15,974 bases of DNA, from assembly GCA_015501585.1 (NCBI GenBank), contig JADNRY010001168.1:1-15974 (forward strand), read 5' to 3'. The notes under the pieces were generated by a model. The model worked only from the letters and a program-made list of their open reading frames with translations. It had not been told where the DNA came from and ran no database searches. Positions 8,650 to 15,974 of the stretch are shown one piece after another (position 1 is the stretch's first letter; every line of letters starts with the position of its first letter). Both the position numbers and the translations under genes were made by a program. The DNA is from Rhodocollybia butyracea (taxonomy: Eukaryota; Basidiomycota; Agaricomycetes; Agaricales; Omphalotaceae).

Positions 8650-9625
8650 CTAATCATCCAAATCGAAGACATCACCGTTATCGTCTTCGTTATGCCCTTG
8701 AGAAGATACCGTATATATGGAATCCATCACATTTCCGGAGGGCTTTTGTATTACACCTATCGGCGATAAGTATGTGGTTGATTGATATCGAAACAACACG
8801 TACCACAAACAGATAACCTCAGCTCAAGCGCTGCTGTTGTAAACGCATCGTTATTTCCAAGCTCTTCGAAACCTACCAGCCTGCGATCGATCTACAGTGA
8901 GCCGAACTACAACATGCAATGCGTGTGCGGTCGTACCGGTCCTTCGTAACACCTTTCACGAAACATATCACACAAGGTAAAACCTTTATAGCGAGTTTTT
9001 CGACCAGCCATGGGATATTCTCAACAAAGACGCGAAAGAACCTTGTGTTGAAGTACTTCGGGGCGATTTTCTACGCAGATTTTTAAGCCGAGATGACCAT
9101 TAGCCAAAGTGGTGAGCGCACAGCTAGATGCTTGTCCATGATCTCGCATCGTTTGAAGTTGGGGTGATAAAAATGCACAACGCATTGTGGCTCGTGTCTG
9201 AGAAGGAACATTAGATTTCAGGACAGTGATAAGATCAAACCGTGAACGCACGCTGTTATTCGTACCACTTCTTTCTCGTCTGTGATTTCGTTATATGTTC
9301 CATGCTGGCTCTGCTTCATTTCTTGCATTCGTTCCATTCTACCTTGATAGTCACATACTGTTTCCCTCATACAAGCTCGACCTACTCTCTTCTCAGCATT
9401 TGAAGTCCTTGTTCTCTCATTGTGGAGTTACTGTCATTTTCTATTTCTTCTTCCAGCTCTGCGAACAGCGCTTCGTCGTCATCTAGATCTTCGTCATCGT
9501 CGTGTCTAGACTTTCGATGAGGGTGATTGTTAGGCTCAACGAGTCGTGCGGCTAGCGAAGTAATTTTGGGATTGCTGGAAAAGGTAAGCTGTGAAACGCA
9601 AGTGCAAGGAAATGAATCACCTCAT
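8650..9625 (-). CDS. plp1: Phosducin-like thioredoxin-fold protein, TXNDC9/Plp1 type
   Basis: Cytosolic co-factor of the CCT/TRiC chaperonin. In yeast and animals members of this group modulate actin and tubulin folding. Seven exons: 9625-9621, 9574-9386, 9338-9252, 9197-9122, 9070-8937, 8880-8804 and 8756-8650, with introns of 46-56 bp, give 224 residues, the usual family length. In order: an acidic helix (DDDEDLDDDEALFAELEEE), a charged coiled segment (MERMQEMKQS), the thioredoxin-like core (HEPQCVVHFYHPNFKRCEIM; FVENIPWLVEKLAIKVLP; GFEELGNNDAFTTAALELR) and an acidic FDLDD tail. The thioredoxin CxxC is absent, as expected for this non-redox family. The first coding exon is only 5 nt (ATG AG). 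No frame breaks. It is transcribed divergently from Pelota with 63 bp between the two ATGs. Confidence 0.93.
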
Positions 9626-9688
9626 GGTGAGCAGGCAAGAGCGGTTTATCGGGCCGTAAAGTCATTTGTAACTTGACTCTCAACGACG
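9626..9688. promoter_or_regulatory. 63-bp divergent intergenic region, Plp1-like / Pelota
   Basis: Only 63 bp separate the two start codons, so leaders must be very short or transcripts overlap. No TATA box is present. A weak inverted repeat, agtca (9660-9664) and tgact (9674-9678), sits in the Pelota-proximal half. A shared nucleosome-free promoter is the natural inference; no transcript data are available. Confidence 0.6.
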
Positions 9689-11215
9689 ATGAAGCTCGTG
9701 GGCAAATTCGTCGACAAGCATGGTGCAGGCCATGTTAGTTTACGACCAGAAGATGATGAGGACATGTGGCATCTGTACAATCTCATTCAGAAAGGTGATT
9801 CAGTAAGGGCCCCTGCAATTCGGTATGTTTCCAATTTCTCCACTTTTTGGCCTTCTTGATCAGTTCATTTCACAAGTTCGTATCTAGACGTGTACAAAAG
9901 ACATCTGCAACAGGCTCTATCGAGTCGCAAAGGATTCGGCTCAATCTGACACTTGAAGTCACCAACATAGAATTTTCCTCGTTCTCTGCCGCAGCAGAAC
10001 AGTCTTCTTCAACAGATCCGAGTGGATCCAACAACAGTGCGGCGTTACAGATCGCCGGAAGGGTTATTTCTGAGAACCCTCATGTGAAGCTCGGGGCATT
10101 CCACACTTTGGATATCGAGGCCAATCGGGATGTGCGCATAGAGAAGGCAGATGGTTGGGATAGCATTGCCCTGTCTCGCGTCAACGAGGCCACTGTTCCG
10201 GGCAGAGGAGCAGAAGTTGGTGCAGTCGTCTGTGGAGAGGGAATGGCCGCTTTTTGTCTACTTTCGGAACATATGACCCTTGTCACTCACCGGATATCTG
10301 TCCCTATTCCTCGTAAAGCCGCTGCATCTGGATCATCGCAACACGAAAAGGCACTAACAAAGTTCTACGGTACTTTGTATGATGCATTCATCCGCCATAT
10401 TCCGTTCGGTAATGTTGGATTGAAGGCCATCGTTTTCGCGAGTCCAGGATGGGTCCGGGACTCCGTGTACGACTATGTGATGCAGGAGGCTGGGCGGAGA
10501 GGTGAGAAGGTTCTACAGAGAGCGCTCAAGGAAAAAGGTGTTAGGATCCACATCAGCAGTCCTCATGTACACAGTTTGGTTGAAGTCCTGAAGAGTCCTG
10601 AAGTGAGTTTGCACAATCGCTGCCGCAAATTGCGCTAATCCGCTCCATAGATAGCTGCTCAGCTGAAGGAAACAAAGTTTGCAAGGGAAGGTATCACATT
10701 GGACAAGTATATTATCTCAATATCGGCCGTAGTTCAAGGACTGACTTTGATATAGGTTTCACAAAATGCTTGCCACAGATGAATTGCGCGCATGGTATGG
10801 GCCAGACCATGTCGTTTTGGCTGCGGATCGAGGTGCTATAGGCACTCTCCTAATATCAGATGAACTGTTCCGGTATGATTCACCCGTATCTCAAAAACCC
10901 GAATTAATTAGTTAATCTAGGGCGAGCGATCCGGTGACACGGAAAAAATATGTCGCTCTTGTTGAATCAGTGCAACATAAAGGTGGAGACGCAGTAATAT
11001 TCTCCAGCATGCATGAATCTGGACAACGTATGTAGACTGTTACTGACTTTGGCCAATGAACTAACACCGTACGTTAATTAGAACTCAACCAATTGAGTGG
11101 AATAGCGGCAATTCTTACGTTTCCGTTAGATGTGGAAGTGGTCGAAGCCGAAGAACGGGAAGATGAGCAGAATAGGAAGCAGGAAAAAGAAGCCGACAAT
11201 AAGGAAGAAGGTTAA
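9689..11215 (+). CDS. dom34: Pelota/Dom34, ribosome-rescue factor
   Basis: eRF1-like protein that, with the GTPase Hbs1, enters the empty A site of stalled ribosomes and promotes subunit dissociation in no-go and non-stop decay. Exons: 9689-9822, 9888-10602, 10651-10706, 10756-10872, 10921-11027 and 11082-11215 (introns 48-65 bp), giving 420 residues without a frame break. N-terminal Sm-like domain: [20 protein letters not shown], the [20 protein letters not shown] segment and [15 protein letters not shown]. Central domain: [13 protein letters not shown] and [16 protein letters not shown], with no GGQ motif, as expected since Pelota does not hydrolyse peptidyl-tRNA. C-terminal Hbs1-binding domain: [20 protein letters not shown] and [20 protein letters not shown]. 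It ends in a strongly charged Glu/Lys tail of about 20 residues. The photolyase follows on the same strand. Confidence 0.95.
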
Positions 11216-11284
11216 ATATACTCGTCTATCTTTAGCTTGCATAACCCAGCTTTGACCGACCTATTTGGGATCAATAGTGACATC

Positions 11285-11335
11285 ATGACTCGCCTCTCGA
11301 TTTCATGCTTGAATCGAAGCTTACTCATTGAATGA
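11285..11335 (+). promoter_or_regulatory. Possible upstream ORF in the photolyase leader
   Basis: ATG at 11285, 16 codons, TGA at 11333-11335, just upstream of the first in-frame photolyase ATG at 11348. If the transcript starts upstream of 11285, this could lower translation. The transcription start is unknown. Confidence 0.25.
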
Positions 11336-11347
11336 CTATTATTCATA

Positions 11348-13628
11348 ATGTTCAAGTTATTTCTTTCGACTCACCATCTCAGACCACCAACTTTTCTTCT
11401 TGCCATGCCCACAAAACGTGCTTTATCCTCGAGCATTGACGCTGAACCCATAGCGAAACGACCTCGCTCCGGTTCAGCGCTGTCTTTTGCTCCAAGGAAG
11501 GTTGCGACAGCTCCAAATGCTGCGGCTGTCGATGCAGACCCGCCTTTGAGGAAACTTTTAGAAGCAGTGAAAGAACGAAATCAGAAAGTGAAGAAAGGAG
11601 ATGCTGTCGTTTATTGGATGCGAATGGCAGATTTAAGAAGTGAGTTTCCGCCTTCCAATGAATCACTACTAACTTCGAACAGTTTCGGATAATCATGCAC
11701 TTTCGCTAGCTTCATCTCAAGCGAAAAAGGAAGAAATGCCACTCATCGTCTTATTCGTGATATCTCCGCAAGACTACAAAGCCCACGATCGAGGTTCACG
11801 CAGAATCGACTTTACACTTCGAAATTTGACACTACTCAGAGTAAGTACTATCGCACGATTCTGATGTATTTTGTCTCATGAGGTATCTCAATTTCCAGGA
11901 CTCTTTGGCCTCGTTGAACATTCCTCTACACACTATCACGCATGATGTTCGCAAAACCTTGCCCGCTGCAGTTCTATCTCTGTTAGAAGATTGGAATTGT
12001 ACCAGTCTATACGGCAACATTGAATACGAGGTTGATGAATTGAGACGAGATATTCTAGTATGTTCACTGGCCAAATCCAAAGGGGTCAACGCGAATTTCG
12101 TTCATAACAAGTGTATCATCGAACCTGGGTCGTCAAGACCAAAGAGTCAAAATCATATGCGGTACGGAAAGATGAATAGGTTCTATATCACTTAACAAAC
12201 GCCCAGCTGAACAGGTTTATTCTCCATACCAACGCAATTGGATATCTGCCTTAAACGAAAACTTGGATTATTATCTCAAAGAGTACCCAAAGCCGCACTC
12301 CAATATCGATGGTATCAGAGACTCAAACAACCGATTTTCGAAGCTCTTTGACACTGAAGTCCCAGAGTACGTCCCGGGATTTGAACTAGATCAAGATGAC
12401 AAGAAGATTATGGCCAATGTCTGGCCGGCTGGAGAAGAGATCGCTCACAAGGTCTGTAACTCTTCACTTCCGATATACAATGCGCCTGTTCCAATCAAAT
12501 TATAGATCATTGACCGTTTCCTTCACTCTAAATCTCGTACTTCTCAAATGGGAGCTGTCGATCCACTTACTGATGGTGCCGAAAATTCGGATAAAGCGAG
12601 TCGTATCAACAAGTACGGACAGGATCGTGACAATGCTGACCGCGACACAACCAGCCGCTCAGTCCATACCTGTCTGCAGGTGTCATCTCAGTCCGCGAAT
12701 GCGTCCGCGCTACACTGAAGATTCAAAAGTCCAACAAAGTCGACGGTTCTCGAGAAACTGGCATTGGAAGATGGGTTCAGGAGCTGGCCTGGCGGGATTT
12801 CTACACCAGTGTGCTCGCTTCTTTTCCTCGTGTTAGCATGGGCCGTCCGTTCCTCGAGAAATATGCTACAGTTGAATGGGAAGCGCATCAGGAAGCTGGG
12901 GATGCTGGCGGTGAAGGATATGACGAGAATGATCCCGATCCAGTTGGTCAAGGTAACGATATAGAAAATCTACAGAGGTGGAAAGATGGAAAAAACTGGG
13001 TATCCCGTAGTGGATGCAAGCATGAGATGTCTTCGTCAAATGGGCTGGATGCATAACCGCTTCAGGATGATCACTGCGATGTTCTTGACGAAAGATCTTA
13101 TGATTGACTGGAGGGTCGGCGAAAGAGTAAAGACATGTCTTCTATGTTACTACTTCCTCGGATTCTAACTCTTTCTTTGGGTACTAGTTTTTCATGCAAC
13201 AGCTCATCGACGGCGATCTTGCATCAAATAACGGTGGATGGCAATGGAGTGCAAGCACAGGCGTCGACCCTTGCCCCTACTTTCGTATCTTTAATCCTTA
13301 TTCACAGAGCACCAAAGTATGCATATTCTATTACTTCCCACAGGCCACTGGGAACTATTACTTTTCTGCATAGGTTGACCCAACAGGAGATTTCATTCGA
13401 CAGTTTGTACCAGAGCTGTCCGGGCTTCGTGGACCAGGTGAGTTCCTAGGCATAACACGTATCTCGGACTCAGTGAGTTTATCTTATGTAGATCTTCATA
13501 ATCCTCCTGCGTCAATCGGCAAAAAACTTGGTTACCCTCTACCCATCGTCAAACATGAGGAGTCTCGGCAGCGAGCATTGCAAAGGTTCAAAGATGCAGG
13601 GATAAAGAAAGTACCAACTGTTCCATGA
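11348..13628 (+). CDS. phr1: Class I CPD photolyase (PHR1-like), three frame breaks
   Basis: Light-dependent repair of cyclobutane pyrimidine dimers using FAD. Exons: 11348 or 11405-11639, 11683-11840, 11899-12161, 12215-12451, 12506-13126, 13188-13316, 13374-13437 and 13492-13628. From ATG 11405 the corrected length is about 614 residues. The N-terminus has a KRPRS nuclear-type basic motif. The antenna-binding alpha/beta domain starts at [11 protein letters not shown] (68-78) and includes [13 protein letters not shown] and [13 protein letters not shown]. The FAD domain shows [37 protein letters not shown] and the signature [13 protein letters not shown] (about 513-525). Three single-base indels break the frame: one base missing at 12127-12129 (EPG|VVKTKE), one missing at 12658 (TTSR|LSPYL) and one extra A in 12990-12995 (DGK|TGYP). 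The raw frame would stop near 12250. A 19-residue extension from ATG 11348 could be a mitochondrial presequence. Confidence 0.92.
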
Positions 13629-14142
13629 ATAAGTATTTTGTTAGTATGTATAAACGAAGCGATCGAACCTACAACCTCAACTATAGACGGTTTATTTAAA
13701 CTATCTGCACCAAAAACTCTTCAGACAGCGTCCATTCGGGCGTCGTGGTGCCCAAGTCACCTAGACAGGATCTAGTTAACTTACCTTCTCTCGGAGCTCA
13801 TCGTGCTGGTACGCTACCAGTCACAGTCAGGCTGACACATGGACGAATGGATATGGCCCTTGAAGCCTTTACTCTTCGCATTGAATAGAAAAAACTAAAG
13901 CTTAAGACTCACGAGAATAGATGTTTCTGTTGCATCGAAGTTAACTTCAACCGGAAATCCTCACTCGGCGCTGTTTACTCACCCAGTTTTAGGCCAGCCT
14001 CAGTCGATAACAGAAGCACTAGCCGGAAAGCAAATTCTCCCGTGCACTTCCCGCCAACGTTACGCGTCGCATCCCATCATTAGATAGTTTATTATCGGAC
14101 TGAGTATTTCCTAGAAGTTATCACATTATTGTAGTACTACTT
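13629..14142. other. Convergent gap between photolyase and Ipi3
   Basis: The 514 bp between the two convergent stop codons hold the 3' ends of both genes and the tentative minus-strand small gene described separately. No plus-strand coding frame, tRNA or transposon was seen. Confidence 0.5.
13696..13990 (-). CDS. Candidate small spliced gene in the convergent gap (partial, tentative)
   Basis: Not recognised. Three consensus donors (GTGAGT at 13982 and 13912, GTAAGT at 13785) occur within 200 bp on the minus strand. A chain of exons, ending at 13983, then 13926-13913 (14 nt), 13866-13818 and 13760-13696, splices in frame with introns of 56, 46 and 57 bp. It reads STEAGLKLGETSILASRAIS, then IRPCVSLTVTGDLGTTTPEW, then TLSEEFLVQIV and stop. 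The chosen third intron uses GTAGCG at 13817. If it is retained, the protein ends at a TGA about 12 bases into it. No in-frame ATG is found; an ATG at 14069 (MRRVTLAG) lies one frame away and would need a single missing base, as seen elsewhere in this window. AATAAA follows the stop. It may be only spliced 3' untranslated RNA of Ipi3. Confidence 0.3.
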
Positions 14143-15974
14143 TTACGAATGTACGTCTAAATCATCATCAGATCGACCTCGCTTCCGTCTTCTCTCGTCG
14201 CCCGCTGAATCATCACCTGCCGATTTACCTTGACCATGAACCACTTTCTGTACAACAGTCTCCCACATCAGATTATTGACACCTTTGCCTGACCAAGTTG
14301 ATTCCTCAACGTAGCTACTTCCGTCTCGAGTTCAGAAACACGAGACTTCAGTACAGGAACCGTGTTACTATCATCCATAAACGAACTAGAGTTGGCTGAA
14401 CCAGTAAAGAAGGCATGATCACGAAGTAACGCCTCTTTAGTGTACAGTGTGCTCTCATCTTCGTATTCCTACACAAGGAAAACATTGTTTATCATCCGGC
14501 ATATGATACAAGGCCAGGTACATACATGTCTCTGAGCGGACGGTAACATCATCGAAACTTCATGTGTTTCCCGAGTTTTGGAGTCCCGCATTCTTTGGAA
14601 CGGCACGATGGGTTTCACTGGAATTGTGTCCATTGTCGTAACACTGCTAGCGCTTGAATTGAGGCCAAGGCTGATACTAACGTGTCCGGTCAAGTCTATG
14701 GGTTTGAGTAGTGTAGCAAGATACGATATCGAAAGCCCTTTGTGTGTTGATATGGTTCGGAGAAGCTGATGTGTAGGGCTGTCGTAGATGTATAGTAGGC
14801 CCGATGATGTCCCAACCAAAAGGCTCGAGGTCAGGGAGAGAGATATGCATGTTACGGGATGACTGGGAAGCACATCAGGGACAAAACAGACGGGTATAAG
14901 TATAAACTCACCCAACAGTGATCAACCTCTTTTTTTGTGAAGCGTTAGACGAAGACTCGTCTATATCCATAGCGCGGATAACATCGTTCAATCCACCACC
15001 ACCAACAGCTTCTACGATATTCCCTTTCGACTTGTCCTCCAATTGCCGGAAGAGATTCATCTGGTATATGGACCCATCATCCGATGAAGACGCGGCGAAA
15101 AACAGTCGTTCAGTTGTTTCCCAAGCCAAACAAGAAATTGGTTGAGGAAACATGAACGTGGTCAAGAGCGTTCGGGATGAGAGATCCCATAACTGACGAA
15201 CGAACAGTCGTATTAATGATTTGACAAAAGGGCTGATTTTAATGACTGACCTTGACGGAATGGTCCACAGACGCGGTCAGCACGCGACATTCAGGAAATG
15301 CACCTATGCCACAGACGATATCTGTGACAGGCAATGTATGGTCGGACAATGTAAAGTAAGGCAAAGGTAATGTGTTTTGCGAGTCTCCATCGAGCAGTCT
15401 ATGCGGTGAAGGTGATATATGATTCAGCGATTAGTAACGAAAATTGCATTTAATTTACCTGGATATTGACCACACACTGACACCAGAATCGTCGCTGCCT
15501 GATAAAAGCGCAGCATCATCCCGAGTAAAGCGTAGTACATTAATTTGGCGATAGTGGGCATCCCATGAGTTGAAGAGGATCCAGAAGAGACCTGTAATTA
15601 GATAATGAGTGGGAAGCTAGTTATTAGAGTGAAATCATAATGCATACCTCCCAAAGATATATTCGCCCCGACAAAGTCCCCCCAGCAAAAAAATCTCCTG
15701 TTGAATCAAGAGCTACACAAGTGAGCTTTTCTGGAAGTACAATCTTCAAGCTAATTTGATCCTTCTGAAAATTATATGCGTGCAAAAGGGATTTATCGGG
15801 CTGAGCAGCGAGTATGAAGCCTCCCTGAGCGTTTTTTGAGGTTAAAAAGGTAGTACAGTGAGGAAAAGCATTATTTTGTTTAAACGAGGCTAAGGAGGCC
15901 CCGGTGGATATATCGTGGAGAGTGATTGAGCCTGAGCCAGAGGCTGGAGACGGAGATGATGTTGCACAGAAGAT
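14143..15974 (-). CDS. ipi3: Ipi3/WDR18 WD40 protein of the Rix1 complex, N-terminus outside window, two frame breaks
   Basis: Nuclear subunit of the Rix1-Ipi1-Ipi3 complex needed for ITS2 processing and 60S pre-ribosome maturation. Exons seen: 15974-15648 (partial), 15591-15459, 15398-15251, 15192-14912, 14862-14526 and 14468-14143; introns 49-60 bp; about 517 residues visible. WD40 blades are recognisable: SGRIYLWE, LSGSDDSGVSVWSIS, CRVLTASVDHSVKLWD and SSLLVGTSSGLLYIYD. The family's FNSWDAHYRQINVLRF segment lies at the second visible blade. The C-terminus has a coiled coil (SELETEVATLRNQLGQAK), then GVNNLMWETVVQKV and a basic/acidic tail. One base is missing at 15580/15581 (VSSG|ILFNSWDAH) and one at 14282-14283 (GQAK|GVNNLMW). 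The last could be read as a 35-nt intron, but that is shorter than any other here and would delete conserved residues. The start codon lies beyond 15974. Confidence 0.88.

Noticed and set aside
13990..14080. Box C/D snoRNA on the minus strand (ATGATGG ... CTGA)
   Set aside because: The C box is imperfect, there is no terminal stem, and no internal C'/D' pair was found.
14250..14284. 35-nt intron in Ipi3 instead of a frameshift
   Set aside because: Shorter than every other intron seen (43 bp or more), and it would remove the NNLMWETVVQ segment that fits the family C-terminus.
1..15974. Biosynthetic cluster, defence system or mobile island
   Set aside because: The genes are unrelated housekeeping functions. 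No transposase, reverse transcriptase, terminal repeats, backbone enzymes or CRISPR-like spacing were seen.

Overview
The window looks like genomic DNA of a filamentous basidiomycete, most likely an agaricomycete. Conserved genes are cut into many small exons by GT-AG introns of about 43-90 bp, start codons follow TATA boxes or very short leaders, and each protein recognised is a fungal type. I cannot name the genus.

Layout, left to right. (1) 1-3730: two related proline/serine-rich proteins of unknown function in divergent, inverted orientation (853-440 minus; 2659-3257 plus), separated by about 1.8 kb with no supportable gene. (2) 7224-3734 minus: a secreted glutaminase A (GtaA family) in about 22 exons. 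(3) 8537-8003 minus: a small three-exon gene I do not recognise. (4) 9625-8650 minus: a phosducin-like/TXNDC9 (Plp1) thioredoxin-fold protein, seven exons. (5) 9689-11215 plus: Pelota/Dom34, six exons, with only 63 bp between its ATG and that of the Plp1-like gene. (6) 11348 or 11405-13628 plus: a class I CPD photolyase, eight exons. (7) about 13990-13696 minus: a tentative small spliced gene in the convergent gap. (8) 15974-14143 minus: Ipi3/WDR18, a WD40 subunit of the Rix1 complex, with its N-terminus outside the window.

The genes do not form a pathway. They are mainly housekeeping functions (ribosome rescue, chaperone cofactor, DNA repair, ribosome assembly) beside a secreted enzyme and a lineage-type protein pair. 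The one likely regulatory link is the compact divergent Plp1/Pelota promoter.

The most striking property is that four of the conserved genes are interrupted by nine single-base indels, eight losses and one gain, mostly in short homopolymers, each followed at once by the expected protein in another frame. The Plp1-like and Pelota genes are clean. I read this mainly as uncorrected sequencing or assembly error, so the predicted proteins of these genes should not be trusted as they stand. I found no CRISPR array, tRNA, rRNA or intact transposon, and no convincing new multi-gene system. The most novel material is the inverted paralog pair, the unrecognised gene at 8003-8537 and the candidate gene at 13.7-14.0 kb.
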